Of a stretch of 48,829 nt of DNA, positions 1-8,536 are shown piece by piece. The stretch is taken from assembly GCA_002724245.1 (NCBI GenBank), contig PBOG01000071.1, positions 4,338-53,166 on the forward strand. Reading direction: 5' to 3'. Under the pieces are notes generated by a model. That model did no database searches and had not been told where the DNA came from. It saw only the letters and a list, made by a program, of their open reading frames with translations. Every line of letters begins with the position of its first letter. The stretch's first letter is position 1. Position numbers and translations under genes: made by a program. The stretch is from Planctomycetaceae bacterium. GTDB lineage: Bacteria; Planctomycetota; Planctomycetia; Pirellulales; Pirellulaceae.

Positions 1-15
1 CGGTGGCTACTTTAA

Positions 16-396
16 ATGTCCGGTCCAGACTTTGACAAACACTCTCTGCTTCCGGTAATTGCCCAGGATTTCGAGTCCGGCGACGTGTTGATGTTGGCTT
101 ACATGAACCGCGAAGCCTACAACGAAACACTCAACACTGGACGCGTCTGTTACTACAGCCGCAGCCGACAGAAACTCTGGCGTAAGGGAGAAGAGAGCGG
201 AAACATTCAGGAAGTCAAAGAGCTTTTCTTTGACTGCGACGCTGACACCTTACTGGTTAAAGTCAACCAAATTGGTGGTGCAGCCTGCCATGAAGGCTAC
301 CGCAGCTGCTTCTTTCGCCAAATCACCCCGTCGACAGGGGAAGTCAACACGGTAGGCGAACGCGTTTTTGACCCCGCCAAGGTTTATGGTAAATAA
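16..396 (+). CDS. hisI: Phosphoribosyl-AMP cyclohydrolase (HisI)
   Basis: This 126-residue protein opens the purine ring of phosphoribosyl-AMP in the third step of histidine synthesis, in the cytoplasm. The sequence shows the family core in order: an LAYMNREA segment near residue 27, a [14 protein letters not shown] stretch near residue 48, and the zinc and magnesium ligands in FDCDAD and [14 protein letters not shown]. The length matches the stand-alone cyclohydrolase, so there is no fused HisE pyrophosphohydrolase domain. hisG follows after 96 bases on the same strand, which fits a small his operon. The start lies only 15 bases from the window edge, so upstream signals cannot be judged. Confidence 0.95.
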   Translation: MSGPDFDKHSLLPVIAQDFESGDVLMLAYMNREAYNETLNTGRVCYYSRSRQKLWRKGEESGNIQEVKELFFDCDADTLLVKVNQIGGAACHEGYRSCFFRQITPSTGEVNTVGERVFDPAKVYGK

Positions 397-492
397 CCCC
401 ATCGAAAAATGAGCCTTTCGCAAATGACCTGGCTGCCAAATACGCTTGGCAGCCCCCAAAACTAGCGCCCCATCGTAGACGGTAAACGCAGC

Positions 493-1371
493 ATGTCAGA
501 GTCAAAGTTAAAACTGGGAATTCCCGCAGGCAGCCTACAGCAAGCTACAGCCGAATTGCTCAAGAAGGCCGGATATCACGTCACGTTTCCGTCGCGATCT
601 TACTACCCTTCAATCGATGACGACGAAATTGAATGCCTTCTGATCCGGGCGCAGGAAATGGCTCGTTATGTCGAACAAGGCATCCTGGATGCCGGCATTA
701 CTGGTCACGACTGGATCATGGAAACGGAGGCTCAGGTCGTTGAAATCTGCGAACTGATTTTTTCGAAAGTGAGCCGCAGGCCTGTACGCTGGGTACTCTG
801 CGTGCCAAATGATTCCCCCGTGCAATCGGTCCAGGATCTGCAAGGCAAACGTATTGCAACTGAGGCTGTCGGATTGACAACGCGTTATCTCGCGAGACAC
901 GGAGTCGAGGCCCAGATTGAATTTTCCTGGGGAGCTACTGAAGTCAAACCCCCACAACTTGCGGACGCGATCGTCGAAGTTACCGAAACCGGCAGTTCAT
1001 TGCGGGCAAATAATTTGCGTATTGTTGACGAAGTGTTGCAAAGCACCACGCGTTTGATCGCAAATAAAGAGGCCATCACTGATCCGTGGAAACAGTCCAA
1101 ATTGAGTGATCTTTCAATGATGCTGGAATCCTGTCTGGCTGCGGAAGGCAAAGTTGGTTTGATGATGAATGTGGCCCGCATGGATCTGGACAAAGTACTG
1201 GAACTACTCCCAGCCTTGCAGAAACCAACGGTCTCCACGTTGTCCGATCCGGACTGGGTCGACGTGAACACGATTGTGGAAGAGTCGATCGTACGCAAAA
1301 TCGTGCCGGGCTTGAAAGAGGCAGGCGCACGCGGGATCGTTGAGTACGCCATCAACAAGATCATCGCTTGA
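493..1371 (+). CDS. hisG: ATP phosphoribosyltransferase, long form (HisG)
   Basis: HisG joins ATP and PRPP in the first, committed step of histidine synthesis. The 292-residue length is that of the long form, which carries a C-terminal ACT-like regulatory domain and does not need HisZ. The N-terminal substrate-binding lobe begins with [10 protein letters not shown], and the PRPP-binding loop is visible around residues 160-172 as [14 protein letters not shown]. The last 75 or so residues (from about 215) form the regulatory domain, so histidine feedback inhibition is expected from family knowledge. It lies 96 bases downstream of hisI. A short perfect hairpin follows 31 bases after the stop codon. 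Confidence 0.95.
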   Translation: MSESKLKLGIPAGSLQQATAELLKKAGYHVTFPSRSYYPSIDDDEIECLLIRAQEMARYVEQGILDAGITGHDWIMETEAQVVEICELIFSKVSRRPVRWVLCVPNDSPVQSVQDLQGKRIATEAVGLTTRYLARHGVEAQIEFSWGATEVKPPQLADAIVEVTETGSSLRANNLRIVDEVLQSTTRLIANKEAITDPWKQSKLSDLSMMLESCLAAEGKVGLMMNVARMDLDKVLELLPALQKPTVSTLSDPDWVDVNTIVEESIVRKIVPGLKEAGARGIVEYAINKIIA

Positions 1372-1761
1372 TGCCATAGACACCTCGCACTATTTTCCAC
1401 CTGGTACAGTAGCTGTACCGATCATGCCACGTACAAGTCGCTGATTCGCTCCCAATCGGTTCGCTTCTGGACAACCATCAAAGGGAACTCGGCCGCGTAC
1501 GCAACTGGCCCTAGCTTGCCCCCGAGCGACTCGCACACTTTCCTGGCACAGGCAGTCACTAGCCTTCTTTTGTCTATTCACCATCGCCAGAGTCGCCGTT
1601 TCCTAGCGATTACATCCACCAGCCAACGTTCAGGCCGAGTAAGCCAGTGAGCGGAAATCCTTGGGTCGATAACACATGACGTCTACAATGCAGCTGCAGG
1701 CTATTACTCCGTGCAGTTCATTCAAAGCGACAATCTTGGCGACAGGCGGAAAGGTGGCTCG
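1372..1761. other. Intergenic region without a recognised gene
   Basis: These 390 bases separate hisG from the DUF4129 gene. Apart from the hairpin at 1403-1419, no coding frame with recognisable content was seen on either strand. It probably holds the promoter of the downstream gene, but no convincing -35/-10 pair was identified. Confidence 0.5.
1403..1419. other. Perfect hairpin downstream of hisG
   Basis: GGTACAG and CTGTACC form a perfect 7-bp stem around a TAG triloop, 31 bases after the hisG stop. No run of T follows on either strand, so it is not a textbook intrinsic terminator. It may mark the 3' end of the his transcript or be a protein-binding palindrome. Confidence 0.35.
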
Positions 1762-3909
1762 ATGGCCAGACTGCGTTTACGTAAAACGCTGATGGATTAC
1801 ATGGTGATCGCTATCACCCCGGTTCTCATCATGCTACTCGTCGGCAGTCTGACCTTCTTTCTACTGACCGTGTTCTACGATGGGCTCTATGACGCGCGCC
1901 TACGGTTCATTTTCTCCTGCTTCGTCTTTGCCGTCGTACTGATCGCAAGGATCTCAATCGAAGAGGGCAAAGAGCGCGCCGTCCTCTTCGCAATTCCCCT
2001 GGCGATTGCGATGTTTGTCGCGGTAGCACGATTTAGCGATCTGAACATCCTGCTCAACGTCTGCCTGATCGGTCTTATCTGGTGGAGCACCAACAAACTG
2101 ACTTGGGACAGTACGGTGATCGATGATGACAAAGATTCATCTGGAGAAGGCCTGTTACAGCAAATCGGACTGGATGCTTTAGAGCCAGAAGCAAACTCTG
2201 ATCAGACGCACCTCAAACTAGAAGCCACCACTTCGACGGAAAGTCCGCAACATGAGGCAGAATGGACACAGCAACATCGCCAACAACAAAAAGGCCACAC
2301 TCCAGGCCGCTGGGTAATCTATTTTTCGTTGGCTGCACTCCCGCTATTTGGTTTTGGCCAGTTAATGATCCCATCGGGTTCCACCACTCACCGCCAGGCC
2401 ACATTCAACCAGTTGCTGGTTTACGTAGCAGCTGGCATCGGGCTACTGATGACAACCAGTTTTCTGGGACTGCGCAGGTACCTGCGTCAACGCCAAATGG
2501 AAATGCCCAAGGATGTCAGTGGCGTCTGGCTCGGCATCGGCAGCGCTATGATCGTCGGCATTCTGTTGCTCTGCAGTGTATTACCACGCCCACAAGGCAC
2601 CCACTCGGTCACACGACCCTTTGTGGTTGGCTCGATGGATCGAGACCCGAATCCGTGGGGCCCCTTCGACGACGGCCCGGAAGACGATCAACAGGGTAAT
2701 CAAAGCATTGCGGACGATGAGAAGACAGGGCAGGGTGCGTCCAAAGCCGGCACGCAAGGATCCGGAAATCAAGGCAGCACAACAGGCTCTGGAACACAAG
2801 CCGACAGTGACCGCGGAGCCAAAGGGAAAGGAAAAAAGAGTCAATCCGGAAAGAAGGGAAAGCCCCGTCAAGGCAAGGGACAAACACAGAAAGCGGGACG
2901 CAAATCCCAACAAGCCGAGAGCAAAGGGCGAGGCAAACAACAAAGTAAACAAGAGGGCTCGACAGAAACAGAAAGTTCAAGGAAGCAGAACCAGAGCGAT
3001 TCTGCAAACAAACAAAAGTCGGCTGAAAGCAATTCCGACGCACCTGGAAACCAGCAAGACGACCAACAAAACGACAACGCGAAGTCAAACCCTCAAGAGG
3101 CTGACAACAACTCCCAACCTTCCGACGATCATCGCCGGGAAAGCGACGGAAACAAAGCGTCCGCCGAAGCTGGTCCAGACGGCCAATCGAAACGTCGCGA
3201 GAACAACAAACTCAAATCAATCAAGAAGAACCGTTCCGGGAATGGGTCTTCGCGGTCTCAAAAACGACGAAGTGCGCGACGACAGAATGCAACGAGAAAC
3301 GCAAGTGGAGGTCGCTCGCCGACTCCAGCGAACTCGATGTCATCGCCGCTGAATGTGTTCGGCTCAATACTGTCCGGGCTAGGCTGGATTGCCAAACTAC
3401 TTTTTTGGTTCGTTCTGGTCTCGTTCGCCTGCTGGTGGCTGTGGAAAAACCGCGCACAGGTCATGGAGGCATGGCACAAATTACTGAAAGACCTGGCTGA
3501 TTTCTGGAGTCGGCTGTTTGGCCGCCGTCCACGTGAAGAGTCATCTGCCACGACAATTGTCGAGCAAACATTGCCAGTACGCCCATTCGCGTCGTTTCAA
3601 AACCCATTTACTTCTGGATTAGCGACGAATCGCTCCGTCGACGAACTAGTCCATTATAGTTTTCAAGCTGTCGAAGCATGGTCTCGCGAACGCGGAGTCG
3701 CACGACCTGAAAATCAAACACCGCTGGAATTTGCACGACAGATTGCCGATCTGGATCCTGCAATGCGAACTAGCGTCGTCCGACTCGGCAACCTCTATTC
3801 CTGCGCCGCCTACGCGAATCGGACACTGAAGCCCTCCGATCTTCCCTATCTGAAAGACCTGTGGCACCAACTCGAAGCAACACCACCACCCGTGCCATTA
3901 ACCACATAA
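1762..3909 (+). CDS. DUF4129-containing membrane protein with long disordered insert
   Basis: The function is unknown; DUF4129 is a short alpha-helical domain often found at the C-terminus of transglutaminase-like or membrane proteins. Two to four membrane helices lie in residues 10-110, and three more near 185-275. A very hydrophilic region rich in Lys, Gln, Ser, Asn and Gly runs from about 300 to 525, then one more helix (about 530-560, GWIAKLLFWFVLVSFACWWL). The C-terminal DUF4129 segment includes AVEAWSRERGVARPENQTPLEF. I chose the ATG at 1762 because GGCGGAAAGG precedes it; an in-frame GTG at 1711 would add 17 residues. No transglutaminase Cys-His-Asp core is visible, so this may be a partner of such a protein encoded elsewhere. 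Confidence 0.7.
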   Translation: MARLRLRKTLMDYMVIAITPVLIMLLVGSLTFFLLTVFYDGLYDARLRFIFSCFVFAVVLIARISIEEGKERAVLFAIPLAIAMFVAVARFSDLNILLNVCLIGLIWWSTNKLTWDSTVIDDDKDSSGEGLLQQIGLDALEPEANSDQTHLKLEATTSTESPQHEAEWTQQHRQQQKGHTPGRWVIYFSLAALPLFGFGQLMIPSGSTTHRQATFNQLLVYVAAGIGLLMTTSFLGLRRYLRQRQMEMPKDVSGVWLGIGSAMIVGILLLCSVLPRPQGTHSVTRPFVVGSMDRDPNPWGPFDDGPEDDQQGNQSIADDEKTGQGASKAGTQGSGNQGSTTGSGTQADSDRGAKGKGKKSQSGKKGKPRQGKGQTQKAGRKSQQAESKGRGKQQSKQEGSTETESSRKQNQSDSANKQKSAESNSDAPGNQQDDQQNDNAKSNPQEADNNSQPSDDHRRESDGNKASAEAGPDGQSKRRENNKLKSIKKNRSGNGSSRSQKRRSARRQNATRNASGGRSPTPANSMSSPLNVFGSILSGLGWIAKLLFWFVLVSFACWWLWKNRAQVMEAWHKLLKDLADFWSRLFGRRPREESSATTIVEQTLPVRPFASFQNPFTSGLATNRSVDELVHYSFQAVEAWSRERGVARPENQTPLEFARQIADLDPAMRTSVVRLGNLYSCAAYANRTLKPSDLPYLKDLWHQLEATPPPVPLTT

Positions 3910-4160
3910 GAGCAGTTGAAACCGTTTTCGGCATACGACCTGCCGGGTCGGGCGGTTTGTGTGCAGGCACTGCGGTCCAACGGAATATTGCATACAGTTC
4001 CACAACGCAGTAGAAACAGAGTTAATGTCGTCGCAACATATCCATTATTTTCAGACTGGGTAACGTGACATTATGAAGTCCTAAGCGATCGCTGGAGCTC
4101 CGCCAAACAAGGGACGCGTCTCTGAATCCACGGGCAACTCGCTATTGGACTTCCATTGTT

Positions 4161-4200
4161 GTTTACTTCGCTCAATCTTTGTTTACTTCGCTCAATCGAG
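4161..4200. repeat. 20-bp tandem duplication, two copies
   Basis: The 17-base core GTTTACTTCGCTCAATC occurs at 4161-4177 and again at 4181-4197 with a period of 20. The second copy ends in GAGG, which is the likely ribosome binding site for the ATG at 4209. The duplication therefore sits in the 5' untranslated region of the next gene. Confidence 0.8.
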
Positions 4201-4208
4201 GTCTTCCG

Positions 4209-4892
4209 ATGCGCTGTCTGATATGCCTGGCAACCGTTACCGCTTTGTTCCTTGAATTCACTCCACAATCATCACGATCCGCTGAACCCAGTCGGCTTCC
4301 ACTGATTTTCCAGGAAGATTTCGAAGCGGGTGCCATGAACTGGGAAGCCAAAGATCCTGGCGGATGGAAAATAGCGAAGACCAAACTGGGGCAGGTCTAT
4401 AGCCAGTACAAGAAAGAAAGTGACTACAAACCACCTCATCGCAGCCCATTTCACATGGCTCTCATCAAGGACGTGGTGGTCGGAGACTTTGAGCTAACCG
4501 TTCAAGTCCGCAGCACGCATGCAGATTATGGGCATCGTGATGTCTGCTTGTTTCTGGGATACCAGGATCCTGCGCACTTCTATTATGTGCACCTCGGCAA
4601 AAAGACGGACGACCATGCAAACCAGGTTTTCATCGTGGACGGCAAACCACGCACAAAAATCTCCCATAAGACCACAAGTGGTACCAATTGGGACGACCAA
4701 TGGCACACCGTGCGCATCGTACGCCAAACCAAGACCGGACTGATCGCGGTCTACTTTGACGACCTGAAAAATCCCATCATGCTGGCCCAAGACAAGACCT
4801 TCCTTCGAGGCCGCATCGGAGTCGGTTCATTCGACGACACTGGCGACTGGGACAACTTACGCCTGCGCGGAATCCGCGTGCAAAACAAGTAG
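4209..4892 (+). CDS. Secreted concanavalin-like (DUF1080-type) protein
   Basis: This 227-residue protein appears to be a single jelly-roll lectin/glucanase-like domain. A signal peptide covers about residues 1-25 (CLICLATVTALFLEF, then SRSAEP). The mature part starts with LIFQEDFEAGAMNWE and contains FELTVQVRS, FYYVHLGKK, WHTVRIVR and GRIGVGSFDDTGDWDN, a strand order typical of the DUF1080/3-keto-disaccharide hydrolase and LamG-like families common in planctomycetes. The start at 4209 is favoured by GAGG seven bases upstream; a longer frame back to 4179 lacks that site. A role in binding or hydrolysing an extracellular glycan is inferred from the fold, and no catalytic residues can be named. 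Confidence 0.75.
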   Translation: MRCLICLATVTALFLEFTPQSSRSAEPSRLPLIFQEDFEAGAMNWEAKDPGGWKIAKTKLGQVYSQYKKESDYKPPHRSPFHMALIKDVVVGDFELTVQVRSTHADYGHRDVCLFLGYQDPAHFYYVHLGKKTDDHANQVFIVDGKPRTKISHKTTSGTNWDDQWHTVRIVRQTKTGLIAVYFDDLKNPIMLAQDKTFLRGRIGVGSFDDTGDWDNLRLRGIRVQNK

Positions 4893-5009
4893 CCGCCAGC
4901 AAACCAGGTAGTTCAGGTACATTGCGAGTGCTGGAAGAAGTATTCCTTTTCTGCCGATTCTAGCGAAAGATCCGGTTGGGCAAGATCCGATAAAGTCGCT
5001 AATACACGG

Positions 5010-5025
5010 GCCTCCGCGCGGAGGC
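5010..5025. promoter_or_regulatory. 16-bp perfect palindrome upstream of beta-barrel gene
   Basis: GCCTCCGCGCGGAGGC is perfectly self-complementary and can fold as a 6-bp stem with a GCGC loop, followed by TTTCGG. It ends 29 bases before the ATG at 5055. It could be the terminator of the preceding gene, a 5' leader hairpin, or an operator; the sequence alone does not decide. Confidence 0.45.
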
Positions 5026-5054
5026 TTTCGGTAGACTTGCTGAGGATTTTTCCC

Positions 5055-6323
5055 ATGACCTTCGCCGTTCGCTGGTGCCACCACCTCGCTATCTTGTCCC
5101 TGCTGGCATCGCCGCTCGCGGGCTTTGCCGAAGACCATTCCAATCCACTTCGGCGCGCGAGGCTCTCGGAGCCCAAGACCTTAACTCCTGACGAGACTGC
5201 ATTCACAGACGAAGAAACTGAGCTGGACAGCCAGTTTTCACCTGCTGCGGAACCCGCGTTATTCGCACCGGTCAACACAGCGGGCCAGCGCGAACAGGTT
5301 CGCCCAGTTTCGGGACGCTTTTCCAGGCGGCTCATCCATGCGTCACCCCAGGCGATCAGTGAAGAGCTCATTCTAAGCGAACCTGGCACCTTCATCAGTA
5401 CTCAAGACCCGATGACTGAGAGTATCGAAGGGGAAATTATCGATGCTGGCGAAGTCGTCATGGAAACCGATACTGGTCTATGTGAGGACTGCGGCACGCT
5501 TGACTGTAACCAATGCTGCATGCTGCCATGCCCTTCGATCCCCTGGAATCGCTTGGAGTTCTTTTCTGGTGCAAATGGCTTTACAGGATCTGCCAATCGT
5601 GGCCAGGGAGCGAGTTTCGGTTTTCACCAGGGAATCAACCTGGGAGCGCCGGTGAGTCCATACGGAACTGGCGAGTTAGGCATGCAAATCGGTGTGCGGT
5701 TTCTCCAGAGCAACCTCTCCGGCAGTGGCTTCACTGACAATTCGCGCAACCAGACATTTCTAACTGCAGGGGTGTTTCACCGCGTCGACTGGGGTTTTCA
5801 AGGTGGAATCGTTTTCGACTACATGTCCGACAACTGGAATTATGGAATAGAACTCAGCCAACTTCGTGGCGAAATGAGCTGGATGTGTACCCCACACCAG
5901 GATCTTGGCTTTCAATTCACAACCAACATGAAGACCGACACAAGCGACACGTTCCTGTCAGGACAGACAGACCCTCTCACAGAGACCTGGGAAAGCATCG
6001 ACTTGTACACCTTTTTCTACCGCACGTCGTTCATGGGAGATGGTGCGTCAGGGACAATCCGCGCCGGCTGGACGGGGCTCAGCACTGCATTGCTAGCCTC
6101 TGAACTTCAAGTACCGATCACAGACAACCTCGCACTGCGCGCGAGTTACACCTATTTGATTCCCAACGAAGAAGATGGTGTAAGCGGAGCTGATGATGAA
6201 GTGTGGAATGTGGTTATGGGAATCGTTTGGTATCCCGGGTGTGGCCGAGCCCGCACACGCAACTACTACCAACCGCTACTGCCAGTGGCAGATAACGGAT
6301 CGTTTATCACCCATCGCCCGTAA
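5055..6323 (+). CDS. Predicted outer-membrane beta-barrel protein, planctomycete family (DUF6666-like)
   Basis: A signal peptide covers about residues 1-24 (LAILSLLASPLAGFAE). After a polar stretch to about 140 there is a compact cysteine cluster at residues 143-159 (CEDCGTLDCNQCCMLPC). The rest is built from amphipathic strands rich in Gly and aromatic residues (FFSGANGFTGSANRGQG, MQIGVRFLQSNLSGSGF, GGIVFDYMSDNWNYG, LRASYTYLIPNEEDG), ending in NVVMGIVWYPG. This resembles the planctomycete family I recall as DUF6666; that name was not checked. ATG 5055 follows GAGG by nine bases; an in-frame TTG at 5037 is less likely. A cell-surface or outer-membrane location is inferred. Confidence 0.6.
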   Translation: MTFAVRWCHHLAILSLLASPLAGFAEDHSNPLRRARLSEPKTLTPDETAFTDEETELDSQFSPAAEPALFAPVNTAGQREQVRPVSGRFSRRLIHASPQAISEELILSEPGTFISTQDPMTESIEGEIIDAGEVVMETDTGLCEDCGTLDCNQCCMLPCPSIPWNRLEFFSGANGFTGSANRGQGASFGFHQGINLGAPVSPYGTGELGMQIGVRFLQSNLSGSGFTDNSRNQTFLTAGVFHRVDWGFQGGIVFDYMSDNWNYGIELSQLRGEMSWMCTPHQDLGFQFTTNMKTDTSDTFLSGQTDPLTETWESIDLYTFFYRTSFMGDGASGTIRAGWTGLSTALLASELQVPITDNLALRASYTYLIPNEEDGVSGADDEVWNVVMGIVWYPGCGRARTRNYYQPLLPVADNGSFITHRP

Positions 6324-6334
6324 TCGTTAACAGT

Positions 6335-6363
6335 CAGCACTGCTCGTTGCTGATGTTTTCTTA
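6335..6363 (+). terminator. Probable intrinsic terminator of the beta-barrel gene
   Basis: TCAGCA (6335-6340) pairs with TGCTGA (6349-6354) around an 8-base loop, and TGTTTTCTT follows. It starts 11 bases after the stop codon at 6323. Confidence 0.5.
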
Positions 6364-6415
6364 CTGCCCAAAAGGCAGCGTCTGCCGACCAGGAACGCAG
6401 CCAGTACACGCGCCA

Positions 6416-6852
6416 TTACGCGGCCTTCCGGCCCCAGTCAGGTGATGGCAAGTTCGCAATACTAGCAGCGTGCAATACCAAATTGGTGAAAACGCCGCGC
6501 TGCACCACCGCATCATCCTGACTGATCAGCTCGCGCCGCCTGTTAACCTGGCCGGTACCTCGTGGCCGAGCTCTGAGCGCTTCGATTTGAGACCGGACAC
6601 GGACCGTCTCACCGACACAAAATGGCATGGTGAATAACCAGGACTCCATCCCGACAAACGCGCGTGTCGCAACTGCCGGGTGATGACTACTCAAACCGGC
6701 GATGAATGAGAGTCCGAGCAACCCATGCGCAATCGACTTACGAAACGAGGATCGCACTGCAAATTGAACACATCTGTCTCGGTTATCGTACGCCCCTGAC
6801 TGGCCCATCGAGCACCGACTCTCAGATCATCAAAGTAGAACAGCTGGGGCAT
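6416..6852 (-). pseudogene. Broken MaoC-like (R)-hydratase / dehydratase
   Basis: Read from 6852 downwards, the frame starts MPQLFYFDDLRVGARWAS and continues to ITETDV, the normal N-terminus of a MaoC hot-dog hydratase. The reading then needs a one-base frameshift: restoring one base gives VQFAVRS, where the family has VNFAxLSG. The text then jumps straight to SFRKSIAHGLLG, and the rest of the domain follows in that second frame (FIAGL, FTMPFCVGETV, GQVNRRRELISQDDAVVQRGV) to the stop at 6416. The 14 or so residues missing between RS and SF are where the family carries the catalytic GDxNPxH motif. The gene therefore has both a frameshift and loss of its active site. It would have acted on enoyl-CoA thioesters. 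Confidence 0.75.
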
Positions 6853-7222
6853 CCAAGTAATGTCCTGCCAAACGCGGAAAGTGGAGACCACGACACGTCC
6901 GACCGAGAATCCACACCGCTACCTGCGGCGAACCTAACACAGAATACCAGCAGCATAGCAATTCATTTTCAACGAAATGGATCCCGGACTGGATGGCCTT
7001 TAACAACCATGGAAGCCCGCTGCTGCACCACGTGGATTCAACCACAGAGAAGGCCTTTGCCGGCATAACTCTATAACCGCCATCAAATAAGCAGCTGCCC
7101 GCCCAGCCGCCGAATAATGAGGCAACGCACCGGTACGACCAACCGTCAGTGCCTTCTTGAACCACCACAATCGGAACGGCGCTCTAATGAACCCTGGCGT
7201 GCCAACGTCGCCAGGCAACAGG
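6853..7222. other. Intergenic region, no recognised gene
   Basis: These 370 bases lie between the start of the broken MaoC gene and the end of the DUF1501 gene. Open frames exist on both strands, but none carries a recognisable domain, signal peptide or ribosome binding site. Confidence 0.45.
7193..7215 (-). terminator. Hairpin just past the DUF1501 stop
   Basis: CCTGGCG (7193-7199) pairs with CGCCAGG (7209-7215) around a 9-base loop, seven bases beyond the stop of the minus-strand gene ending at 7223. The T-tract after it is poor (GTTCATT), so termination activity is uncertain. Confidence 0.35.
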
Positions 7223-8536
7223 CTACATCCACTCCTTGATCTCACGTCCTTCGATCAAGCGAATCGGACGTCCGTCTGGAGTGTCAGCAATCAAATCGTG
7301 GGGAATCCCCAGTTTGGAATACACCGTGGTTGCAATATCTGCGGACAGATACTCATCACGGGCAACCTGGCCACCATCCTCATTCGTAGCACCCAATACG
7401 TGGCCGCCTGGCACTCCGGCTCCGGCCATAATCGCAAATCCAGAAGATGCCCAATGGTCCCGTCCACTGGCAGAATTGATCTTTGGCGTCCTTCCAAAGT
7501 CTGTCAGCCAGCAGACAAGTGTATTGGCCAACATTCCACGTTGCTCAAGGTCGATCAGCAATTGAGGGATTACTTGATCGACAGGTGGCATGCGGTTGTT
7601 CTTAAGGGAAGTGAAGTTGTTCTGGTGTGTGTCCCAGCCACCGTCAGTAACGGTCACAAATCGCACACCTGATTCAACGAGACGACGGGCCAGCAAGCAA
7701 CTTTGCCCCAATCGATTACGGCCGTAGGCATCACGGAGCGCACCTTTCTCCTCGTCGAGCGCGAACGCTCGCTTCGTCTCTGGTGCCGTGATCATGTTTA
7801 GCGCCGCCTTGTAATGTTCGTCGAGCGTTGCAAACGCATCTTGTTGCAGTTCGGCTTTACGTTGCAGCTCATCGACACGTGCCAATAACCGGCGACGACG
7901 GCTGACACGTTTCATGGAAATTCCCTGGGGAGGGGTAATGTCTCGGACGTTAAATTTCTTCGCGTTCGGATCGGCTAGCATTTCAAACGGATTATGTTCC
8001 AACCCCAAAATGCCTGCGGTCCCGCCACCAAACCGCCGATCAACTTGACTCCCCAACTGCACAAATGGGGGCATCGCGGTTTTGAAACCTTTCCGATAAC
8101 TCATTACCGAACCGTAACACGGGTAAGCGATCGCCTGATTGAAACGTCGACCAGACATAACCCACTGGTCTGCTGTACCGTGACTGCCGTTTTGCGGATT
8201 CCAACCGCGGAGCAAAGCAAATCGCTGCTGGTGCTTCGCCATACTGGGCACAACTTCTGCGAAGCGCACTCCCGGTGTCGCAGCATCGATTGTTTGAAAT
8301 TCACCACGCACACTCAGTGGTGCCGCGGGCTTGGGATCAAACGTGTCATGGTGGCTCGTGCCACCACGAGTCCATATCAAGATGCAATTGACATCGCGCG
8401 TTGAAGTGCCTTCAGCCGCTGCCACCGCTCGCTGTTTCAGCGCGTCCGACAAGGAAACGCCCAAGCCCACTAATCCACCGATTTGCAAGCACCCGCGACG
8501 CGAGAACGTCTGATCTTGTGGAAGTAGATTCAACAT
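7223..8536 (-). CDS. DUF1501 family protein, Tat-exported
   Basis: DUF1501 proteins have an alkaline-phosphatase/sulfatase-like fold and are extremely abundant in planctomycetes; their substrate is not established. The N-terminus FSRRGCLQIGGLVGLGVSL is a twin-arginine type signal. Family landmarks follow in order: NCILIWTRGGTSHHDTFDPK (about residue 50), a TPGVRFAEVVPSM segment, RRLVESGVRFVTVTDGGWDTH, and FGRTPKINSASGRDHW with its conserved Asp-His near residue 355. I chose ATG 8536 because GGAGAGGGA precedes it; a TTG at 8563 would spoil the signal peptide. It is divergent from the DUF1549/DUF1553 gene at 9125. In other planctomycetes the two families usually sit side by side on one strand. 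Confidence 0.9.
   Translation of the reverse strand: MLNLLPQDQTFSRRGCLQIGGLVGLGVSLSDALKQRAVAAAEGTSTRDVNCILIWTRGGTSHHDTFDPKPAAPLSVRGEFQTIDAATPGVRFAEVVPSMAKHQQRFALLRGWNPQNGSHGTADQWVMSGRRFNQAIAYPCYGSVMSYRKGFKTAMPPFVQLGSQVDRRFGGGTAGILGLEHNPFEMLADPNAKKFNVRDITPPQGISMKRVSRRRRLLARVDELQRKAELQQDAFATLDEHYKAALNMITAPETKRAFALDEEKGALRDAYGRNRLGQSCLLARRLVESGVRFVTVTDGGWDTHQNNFTSLKNNRMPPVDQVIPQLLIDLEQRGMLANTLVCWLTDFGRTPKINSASGRDHWASSGFAIMAGAGVPGGHVLGATNEDGGQVARDEYLSADIATTVYSKLGIPHDLIADTPDGRPIRLIEGREIKEWM

Noticed and set aside
885-1400. 171-codon minus-strand frame opposite hisG
   Set aside because: It is antisense to a clearly conserved gene and has no recognisable content.
2576-3352. 258-codon plus-strand open frame inside the DUF4129 gene
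   Set aside because: It overlaps the low-complexity region, where the base composition keeps stops rare in several frames, and it encodes only basic low-complexity text without a domain.
6365-6379. CTGCC/GGCAG hairpin near the end of the MaoC remnant
   Set aside because: It is short with no T-run on either strand. The nearby hairpin at 6335-6363 is a better terminator.
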